Source: Acidimicrobiia bacterium UBA5794 (GTDB lineage: Bacteria > Actinomycetota > Acidimicrobiia > Spongiisociales > UBA5794). From it: a DNA stretch of 64,000 nt. Numbering within the stretch: position 1 is the stretch's first letter; every line of letters starts with the position of its first letter. The position numbers and the translations under genes were made by a program. The stretch is taken from contig DIDS01000010.1 of the NCBI GenBank assembly GCA_002418265.1, positions 157,917-221,916 of the forward strand, read 5' to 3'. The notes under the pieces were generated by a model, which did not search any database, had not been told where the DNA came from, and saw only the letters and a program-made list of their open reading frames with translations. This document shows positions 45,236 through 54,023 of the stretch, piece after piece.

Positions 45236-45691
45236 ATGTCTGGTCGCAAAGTTGTCGCAACGAATCGCCAAGCGCGATTCAACTACGAGATCCTTGACAC
45301 GTTTGAAGCGGGGATGGTCCTACTCGGCTCCGAGGTCAAGTCGCTCCGCGCTGGCCAGGCGCAACTCAAGGACTCCTACGCCGACATTCGCGGCGGGGAA
45401 GTCTGGCTCGAAAGCGCGCACATCTCACCGTACAAGTTTGCTGAGGATGGGGGTCACGACCCTGAAGGTCCACGCAAGCTCCTGATGCACCGACGGGAGA
45501 TCGATCGACTGTTCGGCCGAATCCGGGAAGAGGGTCTCACCTTGGTTCCAACGCAGATCTACTTCACGGACGGCAAGGCAAAGATCGAACTTGCCCTCGC
45601 CAAGGGAAAGAAACAGCACGACAAGCGCCAGTCAATTGTCGAACGACAGCAAAAGCGCGAGATGGACCGAGCGAGAAGCCACAGGAGATAG
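45236..45691 (+). CDS. smpB: SsrA-binding protein
   Basis: A 151-residue trans-translation cofactor beginning GRKVVATNRQARFNYEI, with GSEVKSLR, and a basic C-terminal tail (KGKKQHDKRQ...RARSHRR) that enters the ribosomal mRNA channel. Its tmRNA partner lies 1.3 kb downstream. Confidence 0.95.
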   Translation: MSGRKVVATNRQARFNYEILDTFEAGMVLLGSEVKSLRAGQAQLKDSYADIRGGEVWLESAHISPYKFAEDGGHDPEGPRKLLMHRREIDRLFGRIREEGLTLVPTQIYFTDGKAKIELALAKGKKQHDKRQSIVERQQKREMDRARSHRR

Positions 45692-45966
45692 CGAGCTTCG
45701 CTCGCTGCTTACCACCCTTTGCCGTCCCCCCGCTCGCGGGGGAACGCCTGCGGCAGCAGGCGCAGCGAGAAGCAGGGGGGCATTCCGACGTCCGACGTCG
45801 GTTTTCTTCCCGTCCCCCCGCTTGCGGGGGGACGCGCCGAGCGCAGCGAGAAGCAGGGGGGCTTGTTGCAGAACACTGGAATACGGGGCTCGCAGGCTCG
45901 CACGCCCCCCTGATTCGACTTCGTCGAATCAGTCCCCCCTGAAGGGGGGACAGTGTTGGTCATCGC
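45692..45966. repeat. Composite repeat region with two GC-rich cassettes
   Basis: Two related cassettes at 45722-45780 and 45810-45861 both end AGCGAGAAGCAGGGGGG and are separated by TCCGACG units (45784-45797). A third GC-rich block carries GATTCGAC-TTC-GTCGAATC near 45912-45930 and a CCCCCCTGAAGGGGGGA dyad. Convergent genes flank it and no gene is supported inside. Confidence 0.88.
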
Positions 45967-46824
45967 TCAGGATTCGAAGTTTTCGAGTTGGGTGAACAGT
46001 TGCTCCAGTTGAGGAACTTCGAGGAGTCCTGGCGTGCGGAGCAGAACGACGCCGTCTCCGTCCGTCACGACCCAGAACGGGAATGCTGAGATGCCCATCT
46101 TGGTGGCGGCGACGTTGGTTGGGTCGACGATCACCGGGAAGGGGAACTGGTTCTCGACGAGGTATTCCTCGAGCGGGTTCCCACGCGATGGGTCGATATT
46201 CGTCGACACGGTGACAAGCTCGGTCTCGTACTGATCAGCAACCGTTGGGTACCAGTCAGTCAGAATGGGAAGCTCCTGCTGACAGTAGGGACACCAGTGG
46301 GCCCAAATCATCCAGATCCGCTTCGTTCCATCGGAAGGATCGATCGAGACCAGTTCCTCGCTGTATCCGTCCACACCATCGATGGTGCCCATGGTCATTC
46401 CGAGCGCCTGGTCGGGAGCGTTGCGATCAAAACGTGGGAGGTATCCCGCCGGTGCAGTCTGGGCGGGTGACTCAAGTGCGCTTGAGTTGTCAGTGTTGAG
46501 TGCATCTGCGAGGACGAGTTCCTCCACGCTTGTTCCGAGCTCGGCGATTCCGAACGCAAGTCCATTGATCTCATCTCCGACGAGGCCAATCTCTTCTTGC
46601 ACGGCAGCGATCTCAGCCTTTGTTTCGTTGAGCGAAATGAGCATCAAGATCTGGGTGATGATGAGACCGAGACCGAGCACTCCAGCGATGACGGTGATCC
46701 CGATCGTCCACTTGCTTGTGGACCGTGGTGGGTCAACAGGTGCGGCTGGAACCTCCGATACATCGGTCGGATCTTCTACGGCATCGACTTTGGACGCGTG
46801 AGTATTTTCAAGTGTTTCATCCAT
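45967..46824 (-). CDS. Membrane-anchored TlpA-like thioredoxin protein
   Basis: 285 residues from ATG 46824 (the frame opens at 46869). A cytoplasmic N-terminus, a helix (IGITVIAGVLGLGLIITQIL) and a coiled coil precede an exported thioredoxin domain with WCPYC in IWAHWCPYCQQELP and a cis-proline region SAFPFWVV. It probably reduces exported proteins or supports cytochrome maturation. TACCCT lies 6 nt before the ATG, consistent with a leaderless mRNA. Confidence 0.85.
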   Translation of the reverse strand: MDETLENTHASKVDAVEDPTDVSEVPAAPVDPPRSTSKWTIGITVIAGVLGLGLIITQILMLISLNETKAEIAAVQEEIGLVGDEINGLAFGIAELGTSVEELVLADALNTDNSSALESPAQTAPAGYLPRFDRNAPDQALGMTMGTIDGVDGYSEELVSIDPSDGTKRIWMIWAHWCPYCQQELPILTDWYPTVADQYETELVTVSTNIDPSRGNPLEEYLVENQFPFPVIVDPTNVAATKMGISAFPFWVVTDGDGVVLLRTPGLLEVPQLEQLFTQLENFES

Positions 46825-46830
46825 CCGACA

Positions 46831-46836
46831 AGGGTA
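46831..46836 (-). promoter_or_regulatory. Candidate -10 box (TACCCT), minus strand
   Basis: On the minus strand TACCCT ends 6 nt before the ATG at 46824, with no ribosome site. Confidence 0.45.
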
Positions 46837-46897
46837 CCGACCTTCCCCCCAATCATCTTTCCCCGGCATCTGTCTCCGGCTTCACGCCTTCTGGACT

Positions 46898-46932
46898 CGG
46901 TTATCGGTCATCGGTCATCAGATATCGGTCAT
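46898..46932. repeat. Five CGGTCAT-type heptamers upstream of ssrA
   Basis: CGGTTAT, CGGTCAT, CGGTCAT, CAGATAT and CGGTCAT follow each other in exact 7-base register, about 20 bases before the ssrA -10 box. Confidence 0.85.
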
Positions 46933-46951
46933 CGGAACTTCTTCCGACCGG

Positions 46952-46957
46952 TATCCT
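46952..46957 (+). promoter_or_regulatory. Candidate ssrA -10 box (TATCCT)
   Basis: TATCCT lies 36 bases before the mature tmRNA 5' end, leaving room for a short 5' precursor. No convincing -35 box is seen. Confidence 0.4.
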
Positions 46958-46993
46958 TTGAGGAGTGGACGTGCACAACACGTCGCCCCATAT

Positions 46994-47348
46994 GGGGGTG
47001 CACTGGTTTCGACCGTGAGCGTTGATGCGTCGGAAGCGAGCCGAGGTCGCCGGAGTCCTCGTTAAAGAGCCGGTACAAACATAAGTGCAAACAACGAAAG
47101 TTACGCACTGGCAGCGTAGATAAACGCTCCTGTCTGACCGAAGGGCACCCACCTCGTCGGACCCAGGCAATGCAATGTGGGATGCCCCCGCCGGGGTTCC
47201 GTGACTGGCGGGGAAAGACGATCGCGGATAGGACGCAGGGTTGCTTGCCGGCAGGGTCCCCGTGTTCCGAAGCTCATTCTGCTGGCTGCGCTCGGAGATG
47301 CCGGCGTTGAAATCTTGCGGGACGGGGGTTCGATTCCCCCCACCTCCA
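46994..47348 (+). ncRNA. ssrA: Transfer-messenger RNA
   Basis: The 5' GGGGGTG pairs with 3' CACCTCC (47341-47347), followed by discriminator A. The T-arm GGGGG-TTCGATT-CCCCC is intact, and CCA is not encoded. The resume codon GCA at 47087 starts the tag ANNESYALAA, ending TAG at 47117-47119. It rescues stalled ribosomes with SmpB. One-piece form; no intron or permutation. Confidence 0.96.
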
Positions 47349-47354
47349 CTCACC

Positions 47355-47380
47355 AATTGAGGGCCGAAAGGCCCTCAATT
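47355..47380 (+). terminator. ssrA terminator hairpin
   Basis: AATTGAGGGCC-GAAA-GGCCCTCAATT is a perfect 11-bp stem with a stable GAAA tetraloop, 6 bases after the tmRNA end. No T-run follows; the next bases are the interspersed repeat. Confidence 0.8.
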
Positions 47381-47434
47381 CGCGTACCCAGGGTAAGAAA
47401 CAACCGTGGCGGTGGGCTGTGGCCCAAAGAACGG
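47378..47434. repeat. Interspersed ~54-bp repeat, copy A
   Basis: Begins ATTCGCGTACCCAGGGTA, identical over 18 bases to copy B at 61946. It continues with CAACCGTGGCGGT and GGCCCAAAGAACGG, shared in part with copies B and C. It lies between ssrA and the MFS gene stop. Confidence 0.85.
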
Positions 47435-47440
47435 ACGCTG

Positions 47441-49006
47441 CTACTTGGAGACGGAGCCAGAATCGTCTGCTGACGAAAGGTCGCGGTAGAGATCGCGCTT
47501 GCGCTGCTCATCGAGGGGTTTGGCCGGGAGAAAGATCCAGGTCGAGATTGCACCGATCAATGCGATAGCGGCAGCAACCCACACGGCTGTGGACATTCCG
47601 CTGACAAACGCCTGGTTGGCAGCAGCGATGATGGGTAGGCCTGCATCACCCATTTGGGTGCCGACCGCAATGGCCCCACCAATCGAGTTTCCAACAATCT
47701 TGGCGGCCTCCGGCGGCAGCCCCGCAACCACGGAGGACATGTCAGCACCAAACGAGGACGCAAGGATGCTTCCAAGGATCGCAACACCAAGCGCTCCGCC
47801 AATCTGTCGTGTCGTGTCATTCATGGCGGACCCAACTCCAGCCTTGGCGAGGGGCAGGGAGCCCATGATCGATTCCGTCGCGGGAGCCATGGCGGTCCCC
47901 ATCCCGATACCGAGGAGTGCAATCGTTATTGCGACATGGCCGTATCCGGAGTCAATTGTCGTTGTCGCAAGCCAAGCCATCGAAACAGTGACAATCATGA
48001 GTCCAGATGAAACGACAATCTTCGTTCCGACACGCTCGACGAATCGGGCAGAAAGGGGGGCGGCGATCAGCATTGTTGCAGTCGGCATGACCCTGACTCC
48101 GGCTTCCAGAGGTGTATAGCCGAGGACGAACTGAAGATATTGGGTGAGCAGGAACACAGACCCAAACATCGCAAAGAACACGAGTGAGACCGCGCCACTT
48201 GCAGCGCTGAACCTCGGATTCTTGAAGAATTCCAGCCGCAGCATCGGATGTTCTGCGCGATTCTCCCACCACAGAAACAGCCCAATAAGAATCAACGCAA
48301 CCACAAAACCGGCAAGGATGAGCGGATTCGTCCATCCTTTCGATGGCGCCTCGATGATGGCATATACGAGGATGATGAGGCCCCCAGCCGAAAGAATTGC
48401 CCCAAGAGGATCAAGCGGTGTCGCGTCGGGATCCTTCGATTCGGGTACCAGGAGTAGCCCGAGCAGGATGGCGACGCCAGCGACAAAGATGTTGATGAGG
48501 AAGATCGATCCCCACCAGTAGTGCTCAAGGAGCCATCCGCCAAGTGCGGGCCCGACCACAATTCCGAGTCCGGCGACAGCGGCCCACATCGCGATTGCTC
48601 GACCACGTTCGGCGCCACTGAAGATGTTGGTGATGATTGACAAGGTCGACGGCATGATCAGTGCACCACCGATACCCATGACAGCACGGGCGACGATCAG
48701 CATGTTGGCGCTATCGGAGAAAGCAGCGAAGACGGACGCCACACCGAAGATGACGAGGCCTACGTTGAGGGCGAGCTTTCGACCGAATCGGTCACCAAGG
48801 GCACCCATGGTGAGGAGAGTGCCGGCGAAGACCAGGACATAGGAATCGACCATCCATTGCAGTTGGCTGGCTGAGGCATCAAGGGCTTCCACGAGGCTGG
48901 GGAGCGCGATGTTGAGGATCGTGTTGTCAAGCCCGATGATGACGAGGCTGAGCGACAGGACTGCAAGCGTCAGCCACCTTCTTTGATGAATGGTGTCAGC
49001 GTCCAA
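47441..49006 (-). CDS. MFS efflux transporter, DHA2 (EmrB/QacA) family
   Basis: 521 residues with 14 predicted helices. Family signatures include LDNTILNIALPSL near the N-terminus, GDRFGRK in the first loop and GPALGGWLLEHYWWGSIFLIN. It is a proton-driven drug or metabolite exporter; the substrate is not shown by sequence. TTG is the apparent start, with GAGAGG 7 bases upstream. It lies downstream of ald on the same strand and next to the pyrimidine operon, so export of a pyrimidine-related compound is possible but unproven. Confidence 0.88.
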   Translation of the reverse strand: MDADTIHQRRWLTLAVLSLSLVIIGLDNTILNIALPSLVEALDASASQLQWMVDSYVLVFAGTLLTMGALGDRFGRKLALNVGLVIFGVASVFAAFSDSANMLIVARAVMGIGGALIMPSTLSIITNIFSGAERGRAIAMWAAVAGLGIVVGPALGGWLLEHYWWGSIFLINIFVAGVAILLGLLLVPESKDPDATPLDPLGAILSAGGLIILVYAIIEAPSKGWTNPLILAGFVVALILIGLFLWWENRAEHPMLRLEFFKNPRFSAASGAVSLVFFAMFGSVFLLTQYLQFVLGYTPLEAGVRVMPTATMLIAAPLSARFVERVGTKIVVSSGLMIVTVSMAWLATTTIDSGYGHVAITIALLGIGMGTAMAPATESIMGSLPLAKAGVGSAMNDTTRQIGGALGVAILGSILASSFGADMSSVVAGLPPEAAKIVGNSIGGAIAVGTQMGDAGLPIIAAANQAFVSGMSTAVWVAAAIALIGAISTWIFLPAKPLDEQRKRDLYRDLSSADDSGSVSK

Positions 49007-49089
49007 AATGCGACCTCTCTGGATTGATCAACCGGCCAAGCGTATCGGCAATTGCGAATCGATCGTACGAAAGGAGGACACCGTGCGAG

Positions 49090-50205
49090 CTATGCGATCC
49101 CAAGTGCAATCAACGGATCGACACTCTCAGTGTCAAGTGCGTGGGCAACGGCAGCATTGGTGAGTTTGCCGCCAACGACGTTGAATCCTCCCGCCAAGTC
49201 AGGGAGGCGATTGATCGCTGCACGGTTTCCTTCTCCAAGGGCTCGCACATACGGCAGGGTCGAGTTCGACAACGCTTTTGATGATGTGTGGGGAACCGAC
49301 CCGGGGATATTTCCGACCGCGTAATGCACGATCCCGTCAACGACATAGGTTGGATCGTGGTGCGTGGTTTCCCTGCTGGTCTCGAAACCGCCGCCCTGAT
49401 CGATCGAGATGTCGACGAGTACGGATCCCTCCTCCATGACACCGAGCATCTCGCGATCAATGACCACAGGTGTCCGATCACCGGCGACAAGAACCGCACC
49501 CACCACCAGGTCGGCCTGTGCGATCCATTCGGTGATGGCAACCTTCGTCGAGTAGTCGGTGGTGACCCGTGAACCCCACCGTTGATGTGCACGTTCGAGA
49601 GCTCCAATGTTGACATCGAGGACCGTGACCCGAGCACCCATGCCGATAGCGACATCGACCGCGTCCAGCCCTGCAGCGCCAGCACCGATCACCACCACCT
49701 GACCCTGTGGCACGCCGGCATGTCCCCCAAGGAGGATGCCCTTCCCGCCGTTGGGAGCCATGAGATAGAACGCACCTATCTGGGTCGAGAGCCGTCCGGC
49801 AATATGGCTCATTGGTGCAAGGAGAGGAAGCGTGCCGCCCGACACGACCGTCTCATACGCAACGCACGTTGCTCCCGATGCCATCAGCCCCTCGGCAACC
49901 TCGGGATAGGCAGCGAGGTGGAGATAGGTGAAGAGGGTGTGGTCAGGGGTCAGCATCGCGATCTCGTCAGGCTGGGGTTCCTTGACATGAACGATGAGCT
50001 CGGCACTGTCGAACACCTCTTGGGCCGTGTCGACCAATGTCGCACCAGCACTGATGAACGCGTCGTCGGAGGCGCCCGCGCCACTTCCTGCCCCGGACTG
50101 GACGAATACTGAGTGGCCCCGAAGGACAAGGTCATGGGCCGCACCGGGCTGGAGAGCGACTCGACGTTCATCTGGCTTGATCTCGGTCACTACCCCGATG
50201 TTCAT
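49090..50205 (-). CDS. ald: Alanine dehydrogenase
   Basis: 371 residues from ATG 50205, preceded by AGGAAAGGGA. It begins MNIGVVTEIKPDERRVAL, with an active-site HVKEPQ and NAD-binding GAGAAGLDAVDVAIGMGARV. It interconverts alanine and pyruvate with release of ammonia and NADH. Divergent from the pyrimidine operon, it can recycle the alanine produced by the aminotransferase there. Confidence 0.93.
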   Translation of the reverse strand: MNIGVVTEIKPDERRVALQPGAAHDLVLRGHSVFVQSGAGSGAGASDDAFISAGATLVDTAQEVFDSAELIVHVKEPQPDEIAMLTPDHTLFTYLHLAAYPEVAEGLMASGATCVAYETVVSGGTLPLLAPMSHIAGRLSTQIGAFYLMAPNGGKGILLGGHAGVPQGQVVVIGAGAAGLDAVDVAIGMGARVTVLDVNIGALERAHQRWGSRVTTDYSTKVAITEWIAQADLVVGAVLVAGDRTPVVIDREMLGVMEEGSVLVDISIDQGGGFETSRETTHHDPTYVVDGIVHYAVGNIPGSVPHTSSKALSNSTLPYVRALGEGNRAAINRLPDLAGGFNVVGGKLTNAAVAHALDTESVDPLIALGIA

Positions 50206-50421
50206 CGGATTCCCTTTCCTGAAACTTCCTCGGTCCATTCTCGTAACATTCGCCGCCGCGTTGGGATGATGATGCCCTTGTTTGGATTCCTACCGGCACC
50301 ACGCGTCACATCCAGCGCACCGATTCGAGCACCCCGACCCTCAGGGAAACGGTAGGGTGTGGGACACAGGACAAACGCGGGTCCCAGCACCAAACTCGCG
50401 TCCATGCAAAGGAGTCAACCC

Positions 50422-51264
50422 ATGAGTCGAGTTGTACGCGCAGCAATCCTTCAGACCGAATGGACGGGCGACAAGGAGTCCATGATCGAACTCCACGAGA
50501 AATACGCCCGGGAGGCTGCCGCCGACGGTGCACAGGTCATCTGCTTCCAGGAGCTTTTCTACGGCCCGTATTTCTGCCAGGTCCAGGATGTTGAGTACTA
50601 CGGCTACGCCGAGGCAATCCCCGATGGTCCGACAACAAAGCGATTCCAAAAACTCGCCAAGGAACTCAACATGGTGATGGTGCTCCCCATGTACGAAAAG
50701 GAGATGGCTGGATTTCTCTACAACACGGCTGCCATCATCGATTCGGACGGCACCTATCTTGGGAAATATCGTAAGCACCACATCCCGCATGTCGGAGGGT
50801 TCTGGGAGAAGTTCTACTTCCGTCCCGGCAATGCGGATTTCCCCGTCTTGGATACCGCTGTCGGCAAGGTCGGCATCTACATCTGTTACGACCGCCACTT
50901 TCCTGAAGGGTGGAGGGCACTCGGTCTCAACGGTGCCGAGATCGTGTTCAACCCGTCCGCCACGAGCCGTGGCCTTTCGTCCTACCTGTGGCAGCTCGAA
51001 CAGCCAGCATCGGCCGTTGCAAACATGTACTACGTCGGTGCGATCAACCGTGTTGGCGTTGAAGATCTTGGTGACAACGACTTCTACGGAACCTCGTACT
51101 TCGTTGATCCACGGGGACAGTTCGTTGGTGATGTCGCGTCGGACACCGATGCCGAACTCGTTGTCCGTGACCTTGATCTCGACAAGATCGAGGAAGTCAG
51201 AAACACATGGGCGTTCTACCGCGACCGTCGACCCGACGCATACGGGCCACTCGTCAAGGCTTAG
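50422..51264 (+). CDS. Beta-ureidopropionase (N-carbamoyl-beta-alanine amidohydrolase)
   Basis: A nitrilase-superfamily amidase of 280 residues with the Glu-Lys-Cys triad visible in CFQELFYG, GKYRKHHIP and ICYDRHFPEG. FNPSAT and AINRVGVE resemble UPB1-type enzymes. It hydrolyses N-carbamoyl-beta-alanine or -aminoisobutyrate to the beta-amino acid, CO2 and ammonia. The start at 50422 follows AAAGGAG; the frame opens at 50359 without a ribosome site. It heads the operon; TAGGGT near 50352 could be its -10 box. N-carbamoylputrescine amidase is a less likely alternative. Confidence 0.88.
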   Translation: MSRVVRAAILQTEWTGDKESMIELHEKYAREAAADGAQVICFQELFYGPYFCQVQDVEYYGYAEAIPDGPTTKRFQKLAKELNMVMVLPMYEKEMAGFLYNTAAIIDSDGTYLGKYRKHHIPHVGGFWEKFYFRPGNADFPVLDTAVGKVGIYICYDRHFPEGWRALGLNGAEIVFNPSATSRGLSSYLWQLEQPASAVANMYYVGAINRVGVEDLGDNDFYGTSYFVDPRGQFVGDVASDTDAELVVRDLDLDKIEEVRNTWAFYRDRRPDAYGPLVKA

Positions 51265-51269
51265 ACCGC

Positions 51270-52559
51270 ATGGGAATCCACGCTGAACTCACCGAACGAA
51301 CCAGGGCCGTGATGCCGTCGTGGCTGGCGCTGTACTACGACGAGCCGATTGCCATTGACCGTGGTGAGGGTCGCACTGTCTGGGATCTCGAAGGGAACGA
51401 GTATCTCGATTTTTTTGGGGGCATTCTCACAACGATGACGGCGTACTCGCTCCCGGAGGTCACCGCTGCGATCAACGAGCAGGCAGCCAAGGTGCTCCAT
51501 ACCTCGACGCTCTATCTCAACCAGCCGATGATTGAGCTCGCAGAGATGGTCGCTGAGATGTCCGGGATCCCCGATGCGCGCGTGTTTTTCACGCCGTCGG
51601 GAACCGAGGCCAACGATGCTGCCATGTTGCTTGCCACCTCGTATCGCCGATCAAACCAAGTGCTTGCACTTCGCAACAGCTATCACGGACGTAGCTTCAC
51701 TGCGGTGGCGCTCACCAGCCACCGGTCATGGTCTCCCACGGGCTATTCCGGTCTCAACGTGCACTACGTCCAAGGCCCCTACAAGGCCCGCAGTCCGTAC
51801 GCTCATCTCAACGACGATGACTTCACCGATGCCGCCGTTGCCGACCTGCAACAGGTCATCGACATGATGACGTCAGGCGATGTTGCGGCGATGATCGCAG
51901 AACCGATCCAGGGTGTCGGCGGTTTCGCGACGCCGCCCGATGGGTTCTTCAAACGGTTCAAGGACGTGCTTGACCAGTACGGCATCCTGTTTGTCTCCGA
52001 CGAGGTCCAAACCGGATGGGGCCGCACGGGTGAGCACATGTGGGGCTATCAGGCTCACGGCATCACGCCGGACATCCTGACCTTTGCGAAGGGAATAGGG
52101 AACGGGCTTTCGATCGGTGGTGTCGTGGCACGACCCGAGATCATGAACTGCATCGGTGCAAACTCGATCTCCACCTTTGGTGGCAACCCCCTGGTGAGTG
52201 CCGGGGCACTTGCGAATCTGAAGTACCTCGTGGACCATGACTTGCAGGGGAATGCCCTCAAGCAGGGATCGCGTCTGTACGAGGCACTTGTCCCGGTGAC
52301 CGATGAGACACCATGGATCTTTGAGTTCAGGGGCAAAGGGCTCATGTTGGCCATAGAGACCGCCGAACCCGGTTCGGGAGCGCCTGACGCCGGACGTGCC
52401 GGACGACTCCTTGAAGAATGCAAGCAGCGTGGTCTGCTCATCGGGAAGGGCGGCTTGTATGGGAACGTGCTTCGTATCGCCCCGCCACTGACCGTGACCG
52501 AGGCTGAGATCGACACGGCAAGCGGCATCATTTCATCTGCCATTTCGGCCATCGACTGA
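51270..52559 (+). CDS. Class III aminotransferase, beta-alanine/beta-aminoisobutyrate type
   Basis: A 429-residue PLP enzyme of the AGXT2-like class III family. The cofactor region is visible as TPSGTEANDAAM, EPIQGVGG, SDEVQTGWGRTG and the Schiff-base lysine in TFAKGIGNGL. It likely moves the amino group of beta-alanine or 3-aminoisobutyrate to pyruvate, giving (methyl)malonate semialdehyde plus alanine. The ATG at 51270 follows the previous stop closely; the frame opens earlier inside that gene. Confidence 0.87.
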   Translation: MGIHAELTERTRAVMPSWLALYYDEPIAIDRGEGRTVWDLEGNEYLDFFGGILTTMTAYSLPEVTAAINEQAAKVLHTSTLYLNQPMIELAEMVAEMSGIPDARVFFTPSGTEANDAAMLLATSYRRSNQVLALRNSYHGRSFTAVALTSHRSWSPTGYSGLNVHYVQGPYKARSPYAHLNDDDFTDAAVADLQQVIDMMTSGDVAAMIAEPIQGVGGFATPPDGFFKRFKDVLDQYGILFVSDEVQTGWGRTGEHMWGYQAHGITPDILTFAKGIGNGLSIGGVVARPEIMNCIGANSISTFGGNPLVSAGALANLKYLVDHDLQGNALKQGSRLYEALVPVTDETPWIFEFRGKGLMLAIETAEPGSGAPDAGRAGRLLEECKQRGLLIGKGGLYGNVLRIAPPLTVTEAEIDTASGIISSAISAID

Positions 52560-52574
52560 TCAGGAGGACCAACG

Positions 52575-53999
52575 ATGAAGACACTCATTTCTGGAGGGAC
52601 CGTCATCACGGCGATCGACATCACCGCGGCAGACGTGCTCATCGAAGACGACAAGATTGTGGCGATTGCCGCCGCGGGCTCCCATTCCTGGGCAGACGAT
52701 GCCGACAAGATCATCGACGCTTCAGGCAAGTACGTGATTCCTGGTGGCATTGACCCCCATACCCACATGGAGTTGCCGTTCGGGGGCACCTCGGCTTCGG
52801 ATAGCTTTGAGTCGGGAACCCGGGCAGCGGCATGGGGAGGGACAACGACCATCGTGGACTTCGCGGTCCAAGTGAAGGGTGGGGGACTCGTCGATGGATT
52901 CGACGACTGGATGAATCGTGCCGACGGCAACTGTGCGATCGATTACGGGTTTCACATGATTGCTGGCGACATCAATGAGCAGTCACTCAAGGAGATGGAA
53001 GTCCTCATCGGTCGCGGATGCACCTCGTTCAAGCTGTTCATGGCGTATCCCGGTGTCTTCTATTCAGATGATGGCGAGATCCTGCGCGCCATGCAGAAGG
53101 CAGCCGAAACGGGCACACTCATCATGATGCATGCCGAAAACGGCATGGCGATCGATGTCCTGCGAGAGCAGGCACTTCAGCGCGGTGAGACTGATCCGAA
53201 GTACCACGGTCTCACGCGGCCGCCGATAACGGAGAGTGAAGCCACCCACCGAGCGATCAAGCTTGCCCAGCTGGCTGGTGCCCATCTTTACATCGTGCAC
53301 ATGTCTGCAAAGGAAGCAGTTGCCGAAGTAGCCGAAGCCCGCGACGGCGGATACCCGATCTTCGGAGAGACATGCCCGCAGTATCTCTTCCTCACCCACG
53401 AAGAGCACCTGTCGGCGCCGGGCTTTGAAGGTGCGAAGTATGTGTGCTCGACGCCGATCCGCAAGGAGGCCGATGGGCATCAGGACGCGCTGTGGCGTGC
53501 CCTCGCGACGAACGATCTTCAGGTCGTGTCAACGGACCACTGCCCGTTTTGCATGGATGATCACCCGACCCTTGGAACCCAGAAAAAGCTTGGTCTCGGT
53601 GACTTCACCGCCATTCCCAATGGCATTCCCGGTGTTGAGGATCGGTATCAACTGATCTATCACGGTGGTGTCGTCGGCGGAAGGTTCAACCTCAACCGGT
53701 GGATCGAGCTGTGCTCGACGGCACCAGCGAAGCTCTTCGGCCTTTACCCGCAAAAGGGTACGATCGCCGTTGGCTCGGATGCAGACATTGTCGTGTTCGA
53801 TCCGGGGGTCTCGTGGACCAAGTCCGTCGAACAGCACCACATGGACGTTGACTACTCGGCGTACGAAGGCATGGAGGTTGAGGGCAAGGTCGAGACCGTC
53901 ATGCTACGTGGCAAGATCATCATCGACAACGACGAATACGTTGGTGAGAAGGGCGATGGTCGCTACCTGCCACGCGAGCGGATGTCCATCCACAACTAA
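52575..53999 (+). CDS. hydA: Dihydropyrimidinase
   Basis: A 474-residue cyclic amidohydrolase. Metal ligands are the HTH in GGIDPHTHMELP, a carboxylated-lysine candidate in SFKLFMAYPG, later histidines (MMHAENG, YIVHMSA) and the aspartate in STDHCPF. It opens dihydrouracil or dihydrothymine to the N-carbamoyl beta-amino acid. An AGGAGG site precedes the ATG. The preT/preA genes in the same operon favour a pyrimidine over a hydantoin substrate. Confidence 0.92.
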   Translation: MKTLISGGTVITAIDITAADVLIEDDKIVAIAAAGSHSWADDADKIIDASGKYVIPGGIDPHTHMELPFGGTSASDSFESGTRAAAWGGTTTIVDFAVQVKGGGLVDGFDDWMNRADGNCAIDYGFHMIAGDINEQSLKEMEVLIGRGCTSFKLFMAYPGVFYSDDGEILRAMQKAAETGTLIMMHAENGMAIDVLREQALQRGETDPKYHGLTRPPITESEATHRAIKLAQLAGAHLYIVHMSAKEAVAEVAEARDGGYPIFGETCPQYLFLTHEEHLSAPGFEGAKYVCSTPIRKEADGHQDALWRALATNDLQVVSTDHCPFCMDDHPTLGTQKKLGLGDFTAIPNGIPGVEDRYQLIYHGGVVGGRFNLNRWIELCSTAPAKLFGLYPQKGTIAVGSDADIVVFDPGVSWTKSVEQHHMDVDYSAYEGMEVEGKVETVMLRGKIIIDNDEYVGEKGDGRYLPRERMSIHN

Positions 54000-54023
54000 A
54001 CACTCGAACAACACGGAGATCCA

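Noticed and set aside
50422..53999. Hydantoin utilisation operon
   Set aside because: The amidase is of the UPB1 type and preT/preA and mmsA follow in the operon, which fits pyrimidine catabolism better.
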